A stretch of 59,008 bases of DNA from Streptomyces celluloflavus (GTDB lineage: Bacteria > Actinomycetota > Actinomycetes > Streptomycetales > Streptomycetaceae). Below, one piece after another: positions 1 to 8,336 of this stretch. The notes beneath the pieces are model-generated. The model saw only the letters and a list, made by a program, of their open reading frames with translations. It made no database searches and was not told the origin of the DNA. A program made the position numbers and the translations under genes. The DNA lies in NCBI GenBank assembly GCA_000720995.1, contig JOEL01000039.1, positions 1 through 59,008 of the forward strand, written 5' to 3'. Numbering within the stretch: the stretch's first letter is position 1; each line of letters opens with the position of its first letter.

Positions 1-167
1 ACCACGATCCACCCCGACCGAGCACTCCCCGCGTGACACTGGTCGGACCGACCAAGACCAGACCCACCAGCCGGAAAGCCACCTAAATCACCGGTATTGG
101 GTCTAGGCAGGCTGCCTGCCGAATAGTTGCCGAACTGTCCGCCACGCATGCATGCGCCCGGCTGCCT

Positions 168-695
168 CCTGTCGCGGTGCAGTTCGCCACCTGCGCCTGG
201 GCCGCCTTCCGGTCGCCCGCCACGGACGGACTGCGCGCCATCGCCAGTAACCGCTCCAGTGAACTGCGGTTTCCGGGCGAGGCGTTCGACCGGCTCGGCC
301 GGGAGTACCCGGCGGTTCACGACGGGTTGTCGCCGTCCGAGCGGCGGATTCCGGCTGCCGTCTCCGACGGTGCGACGGATGCCGAGTCGACGTTCGCCCG
401 CGTCACCGCGTGTCAAACGCGTCCGTTCCTCGGCGACAGCTGGTGCTTCGCGATGACGGACCGGATGGCACACGCGCCCGTCCCGCTCCTCCAGGCCGAA
501 CCATCGGACCGCCCGGTCGGGATCGGGACCGGCCTGCGCCCGACCGACACCGGAGTACGGGTACTCGCCGGTGTGGCGGACCATACGACGCTCAACGGCA
601 TCGACCGGTGGATGGGCGGGGTGCACCTGCGCGGGCGCCACCTGCCCTGGCGTTGGGACGACGGGACCGAAACCCTCGTCCGCCCGCCCGAGGGG
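168..695 (+). pseudogene. C-terminal remnant of a DUF1835-type protein
   Basis: One frame reads as the C-terminal half of the DUF1835-containing family. It has an AWAAFRSP segment, then LSPSERRI, the block TRPFLGD, and the closing motif GIDRWMGGVHL followed by WRWDD. The frame is closed upstream by a stop near position 87 and the N-terminal DUF1835 half is absent, so the gene is truncated. Past about 695 the frame runs on in proline/arginine-rich sequence that looks non-coding. No ribosome binding site precedes the available GTG at 177. The family assignment rests on recall of its conserved pattern. Positions 1-167 show no feature. Confidence 0.5.
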
Positions 696-927
696 ACGCG
701 TAAGCCGCAACACGCCCCTCCCTCCGTGACGGCAGCCGGGCCCGGTGCGGCAGCCGGGCCCGGCGTCCGCGACATCGTGCCGCGGCGTATGGGGTGTGGT
801 CTCTCCGCGTGCCAGCCGTGATCAAACGCGGGACTGTCGGCGGGGCGGCACGGGCGCGAGCGCTACGCCGGGGCCGTCACCCTGGTATCGCGTGCCCGGG
901 TCCCGTCCGGCGCACCGCCCGCCCGGC

Positions 928-2916
928 TCACCGCCCGGCCCGCGCCGGCATATGCCTGTCGAACCACATGACGACCCGGGTGAGGTAGTCGGTCAGCGCC
1001 GGGTACATCCGTATCCCGTGCCCTTCGAGCGGGTAGACGGCGAGTACCGATTCGACGCCGTGGGCGAGCAGGGCTTGGTGGAATTCCTGGGCCTGACCGG
1101 CAGGTGTGCACAGGTCCTTCGCCCCCGCGACGTTGAGGCACGGTGTACGTACCTTGCCGGCGTGCAGGACGGGGCTGCGGTCCTGGGCCGGCGCACCGGG
1201 AGCGTCGCGGTCCGCTTGCAGGAACGCGAGGCCCCAGCCGCCAATATTGCTGGTGAACGTCTGGCTGCACCAGTCGGTCACCGGTGCCGTCGGGACCGAG
1301 GCGGCGAACCGCTGATCCTGTGTGACCAACCAGGACGACATGAATCCGCCGTAGCTGCCGCCGATCAGCCCGATCCGGTCCGGGTCGGCCAGGCCACGCT
1401 CGACCAGCGCGTCGATGCCCGAGAGGATGTCCAGCGCGTCCGCGCCGCCCATGTCCCCGACGACGGCGCCGGCGAACTCCTGTCCGCGTCCGCCGCTGCC
1501 TCGCGGGTTGGGGTGGAACACCGCGTAGCCGCGCGAGACCAGGAGCGGCACATAGGGGGCGTGCATGGACCACGTGTCGCGGTACGCCCACACCGGCCCG
1601 CCGTGCACATTGACCACCAGGGGGTGCGGACCGTCGCCGGGCGGGGTGCACAGGATCCCCTCGATCTCCAGGCCGTCGCGCGAATTCCACGTCACCGCCT
1701 CGGCGTTGCCGCAGGTCGAGAGCAGGAAGTCGGTGCCGGGATGCGACGTCGAGGCCAGTACCCGCTCACTCCCGGCCGCGACGAGAGCGAGGCGCGGTGG
1801 CAGGCGGTACGCCGACTGCACGACCAGCACTCCGCCGTCAGCGGTGAACGTCCCCTCCGGATAGAACAGTCCGCCGCACGAAAGGCCGGTGCTGAACACC
1901 TCGGTCACCTTGCCGTGCGGGACGTCGGCGATCGCGGCCACCGAGTCGAGATGGCGCTGGCCCAGATAGCCGAGCCGGTCCGCGTCCAGCCACTGGAGGC
2001 AGGTCACATCGGTCCCGGCCGTGTCGATCGCCGACCTGGTGCCGGTCCGCAGGTCGATCACGCTGAGCTCCCCGGCCACCAGCCACCGGTCGCTGCACAC
2101 CGCTTCCACGACGCCGACGTAGCGCCCGTCCGGTGAGCCGGCCGGCCACCCGAGCTGGACGTCGCTGCGCATCAGCTCGCGGCACTCGCCCGTGTCCAGC
2201 TCGATCAGCGTGAGGACCGCCCCGTACCAGTCGTCCTCGGCCGGCGCGTCGCTGGTGACGGCGGCCAGCCGGGACGGGCCGCACCAGCCGGCCTCCCAGC
2301 AGTTCATCCCCTCCGGCGACACCCGGGACAGCTCCCCGGTGGCCACCGTGTAGAGCCACAGGCTGCGCCACGACGCCTCGCCGGGCCCGGTGTCGATGGC
2401 CGGGTGCCACTCCGGCAGACCGCCGTCCTGGGCCACGTTCTTCCTCGCACCCTGACCGCCGGACAGGTCGGCGCCGAGGCCCGCGACGCCCAGCAGGAGC
2501 CGGGTGCCGTCCGGCGACCAGTGCGCGTACTCCACCGTTCCCGGAACGGCGGGGGCGGCTTCGGCCTCGCTCATGCGCCCTTCGTGGAGGAGGTGGAGCT
2601 GGAACCGGCCCGACTGGGCGCGGTCCGAGAGGAACGCCAGCGTCCGGCCGTCCGGCGAGACGCGCGGGTACCGCGCCGACGCCGTACCGGAGGTGATCGC
2701 CCGCAGTTCGCCGTCCTCGACCGCGTAGACCGTGGTGCGAGGCACACCGGCCAGCTTGTCCAGCACCGCTCCGGTCACCACGATCCGGCGGCCATCGGGT
2801 GAGGTGTGCGGCTCCGACAGGGCGGCCGGGCGGCCGAAGGCAGGCTCGTGCGACCTCAGCAGATAGCCGTGAACGGCCTCGTACTCGGCGGTGTCACGCA
2901 CGTCGGTCGGCAGCAT
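928..2916 (-). CDS. S9 family peptidase (acylaminoacyl/dipeptidyl peptidase-like)
   Basis: A 662-residue serine peptidase of the prolyl oligopeptidase family (S9). The first 400 or so residues form a WD40/PD40-like beta-propeller with repeated SPDGR motifs. The C-terminal third is an alpha/beta hydrolase with HGGP (oxyanion region) and the nucleophile elbow GGSYGGF. Predicted catalytic residues are Ser521, Asp601 (in GAKDLC) and His633 (in EGHGI). The ATG at 2916 was chosen because AAGGAG sits just upstream; a longer frame starting at 2970 has no such site. No signal peptide is seen, so the protein is probably cytoplasmic and acts on short peptides. It is monocistronic, with decayed DNA upstream. 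Confidence 0.93.
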   Translation of the reverse strand: MLPTDVRDTAEYEAVHGYLLRSHEPAFGRPAALSEPHTSPDGRRIVVTGAVLDKLAGVPRTTVYAVEDGELRAITSGTASARYPRVSPDGRTLAFLSDRAQSGRFQLHLLHEGRMSEAEAAPAVPGTVEYAHWSPDGTRLLLGVAGLGADLSGGQGARKNVAQDGGLPEWHPAIDTGPGEASWRSLWLYTVATGELSRVSPEGMNCWEAGWCGPSRLAAVTSDAPAEDDWYGAVLTLIELDTGECRELMRSDVQLGWPAGSPDGRYVGVVEAVCSDRWLVAGELSVIDLRTGTRSAIDTAGTDVTCLQWLDADRLGYLGQRHLDSVAAIADVPHGKVTEVFSTGLSCGGLFYPEGTFTADGGVLVVQSAYRLPPRLALVAAGSERVLASTSHPGTDFLLSTCGNAEAVTWNSRDGLEIEGILCTPPGDGPHPLVVNVHGGPVWAYRDTWSMHAPYVPLLVSRGYAVFHPNPRGSGGRGQEFAGAVVGDMGGADALDILSGIDALVERGLADPDRIGLIGGSYGGFMSSWLVTQDQRFAASVPTAPVTDWCSQTFTSNIGGWGLAFLQADRDAPGAPAQDRSPVLHAGKVRTPCLNVAGAKDLCTPAGQAQEFHQALLAHGVESVLAVYPLEGHGIRMYPALTDYLTRVVMWFDRHMPARAGR

Positions 2917-3148
2917 TGCGATCTCCTTTGCGTTACGTCGGCGCACGGCGTCACACGATGCCCGCGCCATCGGCGGTCGTACTCATCCACGTCTGTCGAA
3001 GGACCGCAAGGGGGCCGCTCGACAGCCTTGGATCCTGCGGCCACCGGAACTCTTCGCTGCGCGCGCCCCGCATCCGGCCGGCGTCGCTCGCCCGTTGCAC
3101 GGCTGAGCGGACGCACACGGAACCGTCCGGTGACCTGGCTCCGTCGGA

Positions 3149-3605
3149 TCAGCCCAGGACGGTGCCGGAGGAGGTGGTGGGGCGGTGGTTGCGGGAGAAG
3201 GTTCCGAGGTTGATGCGGTGGCCGGTGTGCTCGTAGGCATGGTGCGGCGGTTGGCGGTCATGGTCGTGGCCGTGGTCGTGGTCGGCCTCTGTCTCGTGGA
3301 CCGGGGTGGCGACGAATCGGCCGGTGAGGGGGCGTACTTGACCTGTTTGGCGCTGCTGCCGCTGGTGCCGATGGCGATGTGGAAGCCATCGAGGTGGGTG
3401 CGGTAGTAGAGGAGGCCCGGTCGTCGGTGACGTTGTGAATGTCGGCGACCCCTCCGGGCCTGCTGGGGACGCGCAGTCCGGGCAGCCGTCGGCGGCGCGG
3501 GGCACCAGCGTGCGTAAGCGTGGCAACGGTGGCGCCGGGGCCGGCCAGGTCCGGGTCGGCGATCCATTCCAGCGGGTCGCAGTCCGGTTCGGTGCCGCCG
3601 GTCAT
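3149..3605 (-). pseudogene. Unrecognised decayed coding sequence
   Basis: Coding-like peptide runs continue across different frames on the minus strand. One frame holds DPLEWIADPDLAGPG and GVADIHNVTDD, a second YYRTHLDGFHIAIG and AKQVKYAP, a third LTGRFVA, a His/Asp-rich DHDHGHDHD stretch and GHRINLGTF before its stop. Read together they suggest one short protein broken by at least two frameshifts. I do not recognise the family. An ATG at 3605 could be the original start. The overlapping + strand frame with hydrophobic residues is most likely its shadow. Confidence 0.25.
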
Positions 3606-4179
3606 CGGCCGGCCCCTCCGGCACCGGCCGGCTTCTGGACGGCCCGGTGCGCTCGCGACCGCATCGTGGCCGGCGGACGGCGTCGACCGGCCGTCATGAC
3701 CCGGTGTCCGGTGCCCGGATCGCTGCCGCGGGCGGACTCCCGGGCCCGCCGGAAGGCCAGGAAGCCACTGCGGTGGGAGAGCGCCTGCGCCGGCACGTAT
3801 GGGGTGCGGCGAAGTGCCTCGGCGGCGATCCGGCGGTCCATCGATCGCTCTCGGGGGGCATGGTGCCTCCTGCTCTGCTCTGTGTCGTCGGGGGTGGTTT
3901 CGCCGCGGCGGGCGGATCGGGGGGCGGCCGGGGTCGGCCGGAACTTGGCGTCGGGAGGCGGACCGGCCCGGAGGGCGGCCGGCGGCCGTGCGGTCCGATC
4001 AGCTCTGCGGGAGATGGTAGGAGCCATGGGACTGCCCCGACCCCCCACACCTGTCGCGAGCGCACGGTGCGGGAATCGACAGATGTCGGCCCGACGATCC
4101 GACGGCCCGAGGCACGGGCACGGTTCCGCTGGGACCCATGGGCCTTTACGGTGCGGGCGCAAGGTCTCCGAACGAGTTG
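3606..4179. other. Stretch without a supported gene
   Basis: All frames here are arginine/proline/glycine-rich in the way typical of non-coding GC-rich DNA. A minus-strand run starting MDRRIAAEALRRTPYVP (from about 3843) looks slightly more gene-like and would end near the start of the decayed gene at 3605, but nothing in it identifies a family. Confidence 0.4.
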
Positions 4180-4770
4180 ATCGACGAGCCCGGCGCCCTC
4201 GGCGCCCTTCTTGCCCGTGGTGATGACGAGCCGGGCGGCGATGTCGCGCAGGCTCATCTCCTGCCTACGCAGGTGGAGGCCATGGAGAGCATGTGGTCGT
4301 CCATGACGCCCGCGCCGCCGATGGTCCTGCCGCGCTCGCGAGCGGACTCGTGGCCGTCGAGGGTGCCGTCGCCGATGTACTCGCGTTCCACCCCGGACAC
4401 GGCTGCGAGCACGGTGAACACGATGCCGGACGGGTCGTGCGAGCCCGTCAGCTCCCCGGTGAGGAACTCCAGCCCGACATCGCCGGTCTTCAGTCCCTCG
4501 GCGCGCATGGCGAGTTCGATGCCGAGGCCGAGCCCGCCTGTGCTCGTGGACAACGAGGGTCACGGCGACGCCGGAAGAGCGGATCTCCCCGGAGAGCTGC
4601 ACGGCGGCCGCCAGCTCGGGCCGCTTCGTGGCGCGGGTGGAGATCTTCTCCGAGAAGAGCCGCGTCACCCCGGCCTTCCGCGAGTGAGTCGAGCTGTGCG
4701 TCGAAGGACTGCCGGGCGGTCGCGGCGCGGGCACAGCCAAGGCGGACATGCCCGACCGGTTCGGCGCCGG
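4180..4770 (-). pseudogene. Serine recombinase (resolvase/invertase) pseudogene
   Basis: Pieces in three frames assemble in order into a small serine recombinase. The N-terminal piece has ATARQSFDAQLDSL, followed by FSEKISTRATKRPEL and VAVTLVVHEHRR. The next frame carries GLEFLTGELTGSHDPSG, VFTVLAAVSGVEREYI and GRTIGGAG. The last carries the DNA-binding end, MSLRDIAARLVITTGKK. At least three frameshifts separate these pieces and the N-terminal catalytic Ser motif (YARVS in the family) reads CARAA, so the gene is dead. Such recombinases usually belong to transposons or integrated plasmids, so this marks an old mobile element. Confidence 0.85.
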
Positions 4771-5231
4771 TGCTCACCGGCCGGGGCAGCTCGGTCCACA
4801 CCGACCCCGGCTGCGTACGGCGGGGGCCGGCACGCTGAGCGCCTTGGCGAGTTGGGACACGAGGCGGAAGCGCGCGGTGTGGTACCGGATGCCCACCTTG
4901 CCCCTGTCGGCCCGACACGGGGACCCTGCTGGGGCGGCGCAGGTGGCCATCGGGCAGTCGTGCGATTCCGTCTCGTGCCCTTGTGGTCGTCGCTCACGGC
5001 GGCCCGGACCGTTTCATGAAGGTGCTTCAGATGCCCCGTTGATTGCAACGGCTCATGAAACATGATCACCGCAGGTGGGCCGCCGGGCAGCCGGGTCTTT
5101 CACGAGCGGCTACCTGTGGAACATCGCGCTACGTCGTCGGTCCGGGTGTCCGGGCTGGCGGAGCTGTCTGCGAAGATCCCGAGTTCGGATGGCTACGCTG
5201 GATCCGCACGCAGGAGGAGGCCGCGATCCGC
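4771..5231. other. Intergenic stretch upstream of the sigma factor gene
   Basis: No frame shows recognisable protein motifs. The stretch separates the dead recombinase from the sigma factor gene and presumably carries its promoter. I could not pick out a convincing promoter by eye. Confidence 0.4.
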
Positions 5232-6122
5232 ATGGGTGACGGGAACGGACCCGGAACGTCTGAGCAGGAGGACTCGCTCGGAGCCGGATGGGAGAGGCAC
5301 CGGCCCGCGGTTTTCGGTGTGGCCTACCGGCTGCTGGGGAGCGTGGCCGATGCCGAGGACGTGACCCAGGATGTGTGGCTGCGGGCGGCCGGAGCGGATC
5401 TGCGGGGCATCGTTGATCTGCGGGCCTGGCTGGTGACGGTGGCCGCGCGGCGGTCGTACGACATTCTCAGGAGTGCGCGTTTCCGTCGGGAGACCTATGT
5501 CGGACCGTGGTTGCCGGAGCCGCTGCTGACGGGGCCGGACGCGTCGCAGCCAGTACTCGTCGATGAGTCCGTCAGCTCGGCGATGCTCCTGATCATGGAG
5601 GAGCTGTCCCCGCCGGAGCGGGTGGCCTTCGTCCTGCACGACGTCTTCGGCCTTGAGTTCGGCCGGATCGCCGAAGTGCTGGACGTCTCCGTGCCGGGTG
5701 CCCGGCAGCTCGCCTCTCGGGCGCGGCGGCGGGTGGCCAAGGCGAAGCAGTCCGTGCCGCCAGCGCCGAAGGCGGAACGCGAACGCGTCCTCGCGGTTTT
5801 CCGCGCCGCATACGAGGCGGGGGACCTGGCCGGTTTGGTCAGGCTGCTGCACCCGGACGCCGTCTACGTCACCGATGGCGGCGGCAAGGTCTCCGCGGCA
5901 CGCAAACTCATCCACGGCGGCGAGCGCGTCGCCGAGGTCATGGTGCGCGTGGGGCGTCAGTGGCGCCCGGACCGCATCGACTTCGCCGAGGTCGGCGGCG
6001 AGCTCGCCCTTGTGTACCGTCGCGAAGGCCGGGTCTACTCCGTCGACACGGTCCAGATCGCAGACGGTCTGATCACCGCGTACCGCAGAGTCATCAATCC
6101 CGACAAACTCGCCCGCGTCTGA
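5232..6122 (+). CDS. ECF RNA polymerase sigma factor, SigJ-like with SnoaL-type C-terminal domain
   Basis: A 296-residue sigma factor. Region 2 lies at about residues 22-80 (FGVAYRLLGSVADAEDVTQDVW), region 4 at about 125-170 (LSPPERVAFVLHDVFGLEF then the helix-turn-helix around IAEVLDVSVPGARQ). A C-terminal NTF2/SnoaL-like domain of roughly 100 residues follows. This order is that of SigJ/ECF41-type sigma factors, where the tail controls sigma activity and no separate anti-sigma gene is needed. The ATG at 5232 is preceded by GGAGGAGG; an upstream extension lacks family resemblance. The next genes, an oxidoreductase and a cupin, are in the same direction and could be targets; ECF41-type factors often sit beside oxidoreductase, carboxymuconolactone decarboxylase or cupin genes. 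An AhpD-like remnant lies further on. Confidence 0.93.
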   Translation: MGDGNGPGTSEQEDSLGAGWERHRPAVFGVAYRLLGSVADAEDVTQDVWLRAAGADLRGIVDLRAWLVTVAARRSYDILRSARFRRETYVGPWLPEPLLTGPDASQPVLVDESVSSAMLLIMEELSPPERVAFVLHDVFGLEFGRIAEVLDVSVPGARQLASRARRRVAKAKQSVPPAPKAERERVLAVFRAAYEAGDLAGLVRLLHPDAVYVTDGGGKVSAARKLIHGGERVAEVMVRVGRQWRPDRIDFAEVGGELALVYRREGRVYSVDTVQIADGLITAYRRVINPDKLARV

Positions 6123-6156
6123 GCTGTCACATGAGCCGTCACATGAGCTGTCACAC
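6121..6156 (+). repeat. Three tandem 12-bp repeats after the sigma factor gene
   Basis: Three head-to-tail 12-bp units begin in the stop codon of the sigma gene: GAGCTGTCACAT, GAGCCGTCACAT and GAGCTGTCACAC. They lie about 190 bp upstream of the oxidoreductase gene. They could be a binding-site array or replication slippage; the sequence alone does not decide. Confidence 0.8.
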
Positions 6157-6343
6157 CCGGAGGGGCTACCTCGTCTCCCTGATGAGACCGGAAAACAGGC
6201 GACGAAGGAATGCGCGAGCAGGTGATATCGATCATGCGGAACGGCATACATACCCCTGTCGCACCTTCCCGATGACGAGCCGCTGTGAGCCCTGTGTGTG
6301 AACGGGCTGCGCGTTCGAGTCGCCCCTCCCAGTAAGGACCTGT

Positions 6344-7264
6344 ATGCAAGCCATCACTGTGCGAGACCGTGACGCCGGTCTTGCCGGGATGTCCCTGACG
6401 GACATGCCCTACCCCCATGCGGCCGAGAACGACGTCATCGTGCGGGTGCACGCCGCGGGCTTCACCCCTGGCGAGCTGGACTGGCCGGGCACGTGGACCG
6501 ATCGCGCAGGCCGCGACCGGACGCCGAGCGTGCCCGGGCACGAGCTGTCCGGTGTCGTCGTGGAGCTGGGGTACGGCACCACCGGCCTGAGCGTCGGACA
6601 GCGGGTGTTCGGCCTGGCCGACTGGACCCGCAACGGCACGCTCGCCGAGTACACCGCGGTGGAAGCCCGCAACCTCGCCCCACTGCCGGCGGACATCGAC
6701 CACACTCTGGCCGCCGCACTGCCGATCTCCGGGCTGACCGCCTGGCAGGGCCTGTTCGACCACGGCCGGCTCACCACGGGCCAGACCGTCCTGATCCACG
6801 GTGCCGCGGGCGGCGTCGGCTCGATCGCGGTCCAGCTCGCCCGCGAGGCCGGCGCCCGCGTCATCGGCACGGGCCGGTCCTCCGACCGGGACAGGGTGCT
6901 CGCCCTGGGTGCCGACACCTTCCTGGACCTGCAGACCGAGCAACTGGGGGACGACGGTGAGGCCGATGTCGTGTTCGACGTGATCGGCGGCGACATCCTC
7001 GACCGCTCGGCCGCCCTGGTCCGGGCCGGCGGCACGCTCGTCACCATCGCCATGCCGCCCAAGGTCCGGCCCAAGGACGGGCGGGCCGTCTTCTTCGTTG
7101 TCGAACCCGACCGCGCCCGGCTCACCGATCTCGCCGCGCGCCTGAGGGACGGACGGCTCAAGCCGGTCATCGGCGCCGTGCGGTCACTCGGTGCAGCACC
7201 TGCCGCATTCGCCCCGGCCACGCGCACCCGCGGTAAGACGATCATCCGCGTCACCGAAGGCTGA
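6344..7264 (+). CDS. NADP-dependent zinc-free quinone oxidoreductase (MDR family)
   Basis: A 306-residue medium-chain dehydrogenase/reductase of the zeta-crystallin/QOR type. The N-terminal GroES-like domain has PGHELSGVV and VFGLADW. The nucleotide-binding domain carries HGAAGGVGSIAVQLA near residues 150-165, followed by GTGRSSDRDRVLALGAD. Zinc-binding cysteines are absent, as in the quinone reductase branch. The ATG is preceded by AAGGA at good spacing. It probably reduces quinones or alpha,beta-unsaturated carbonyls with NADPH. It lies 221 bp downstream of the sigma factor gene and 14 bp upstream of a cupin gene, probably an operon with the latter. A paralogous enzyme is encoded at 38419-39312. 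Confidence 0.92.
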   Translation: MQAITVRDRDAGLAGMSLTDMPYPHAAENDVIVRVHAAGFTPGELDWPGTWTDRAGRDRTPSVPGHELSGVVVELGYGTTGLSVGQRVFGLADWTRNGTLAEYTAVEARNLAPLPADIDHTLAAALPISGLTAWQGLFDHGRLTTGQTVLIHGAAGGVGSIAVQLAREAGARVIGTGRSSDRDRVLALGADTFLDLQTEQLGDDGEADVVFDVIGGDILDRSAALVRAGGTLVTIAMPPKVRPKDGRAVFFVVEPDRARLTDLAARLRDGRLKPVIGAVRSLGAAPAAFAPATRTRGKTIIRVTEG

Positions 7265-7278
7265 ACGGGAGACCCCTC

Positions 7279-7743
7279 GTGATCACCATGCGGATCGCCG
7301 GCGGCTTCCTGGCCGCCTCCACGCTGGCCGGGGCCACCGGCTGTACCGCCTCGGCCCGGCTCACCCCCGCCAAGACGCCTACCGCCACCGCGGCATCGGA
7401 GCACCCCGCCGAAACCCTGACCCCTCTGCTCCAGCAGGCCCTGCCGAACGTGAAGGGCAAGACGTTCACCTCGGTGGTCGTCAGCTTCCCGCCCCGTGCA
7501 CGCGCCGTGCCGCACCGGCACGGCCAGGCATTCGTCTACGCCCACGTCCTCGAAGGCACCGTGCGCAGCAAGCTCGACGGCAAGCCCGCCACCACCTACC
7601 GCCAAGGCCAGAACTGGGTCGAGCAGCCGGGCGCCCACCACGTCCTCACCGAGAACACCAGCCGAACCGAACGCGCCAAGCTCCTGGTCATCTTCGTCTC
7701 CCACACCGGAGACAAACTCAAGGTCGACGACCCGAGCCCGTAG
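7279..7743 (+). CDS. Cupin-domain lipoprotein
   Basis: A 154-residue protein with an N-terminal signal and a lipobox ending LAGATGC, so a probable lipoprotein anchored outside the membrane. The rest is a single cupin domain with VPHRHGQAFVYAHVLEGTV (metal-binding histidines) and a second motif around QPGAHHVLTENT. Substrate is unknown. The GTG at 7279 has GGGAG upstream; an ATG nine bases later is an alternative. The 14-bp gap to the oxidoreductase gene suggests co-transcription. Confidence 0.85.
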   Translation: MITMRIAGGFLAASTLAGATGCTASARLTPAKTPTATAASEHPAETLTPLLQQALPNVKGKTFTSVVVSFPPRARAVPHRHGQAFVYAHVLEGTVRSKLDGKPATTYRQGQNWVEQPGAHHVLTENTSRTERAKLLVIFVSHTGDKLKVDDPSP

Positions 7744-7867
7744 CCCGGGACACGCAGCGAGCGGCAACGCTCCGCACGAACTCTTCCCCTGCCGGAACAC
7801 ACACCACCGGCCACCAAGACGCGCCCGAAGGACGCAGCGCAGACCACACGAACGAATCGAACGTGCC

Positions 7868-8008
7868 ATGTCCGCCCCTCCGACGCGTCAACATCGGCAA
7901 GCAGCACCCGACCGCCCACAAGGACCTCATGCCCTGTCGTCGGAGGGAGAAGAGACCGGATGCTTCTCCGAGACCGACCGCGCCGCCCTCCGCCTGGCCG
8001 AGGCGACT
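7868..8008 (+). pseudogene. Internally deleted AhpD/carboxymuconolactone decarboxylase-like gene
   Basis: The start reads MSAPPTR and, after a one-base shift, RVNIGKQHPTAHKDLM. It returns to the first frame with ALSSEGEE and then jumps to FSETDRAALRLAEA. In intact AhpD-like proteins these two blocks are about 50 residues apart and flank the redox CxxC site. That middle section is missing, so the remnant cannot be an active peroxidase. It lies downstream of the sigma factor/oxidoreductase/cupin genes, a typical place for such a gene. Confidence 0.65.
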
Positions 8009-8150
8009 TCGACGCCGTGACAGCCGGACTCACCCTGGAATGGAGCTCCGATGGCACCGAGGGCGCCGTGAACCGCATGGAGAAGATCAGATGCAGCTCT
8101 ACGGACGCGCCGGATTCGAGCCACTCCGCAAGATGATCCTGCTTCGGTGA
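8009..8150 (+). pseudogene. C-terminal remnant of an ISL3-family transposase
   Basis: Directly after the AhpD remnant the frame reads FDAVTAGLTLEWSSDGTEGAVNRM. After a frameshift it reads QLYGRAGFEPLRKMILLR followed by a stop at 8148-8150. This is the conserved tail of ISL3 transposases (the WSSG-EGxVNR block then GRAGF-LLRKR-L). Only the last 45 or so residues remain and the Asp/Glu change and frameshift rule out activity. An abrupt switch from the AhpD remnant suggests a deletion that joined them. Positions 8151-8336 show no further feature. Confidence 0.75.
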
Positions 8151-8336
8151 CCGATCACGAAGGCTCCCTGATCGATGCCGGAGTCCGCTGAACGGGGACT
8201 TTCCAAGCTGTGGCCACGGCTGGACGCGAGTGCCTGAACGGTGCCGGCGGCAGCTGCGAGGGGAGCAAAGCAGCGTTGCCATCGCCCCCCACGAAACCTT
8301 TTGCGCGTGCCGCCGTCCGGATGATGAGCTGGCACA

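Noticed and set aside
745-2136. Long + strand open frame opposite the S9 peptidase gene
   Set aside because: It is the antisense shadow of the peptidase. It has no motifs and a composition dominated by Arg, Gly, Val and Pro.
3185-3406. Hydrophobic + frame that could be a small membrane protein
   Set aside because: It lies opposite more gene-like minus-strand peptides and its valine run is the reverse reading of the His/Asp-rich stretch.
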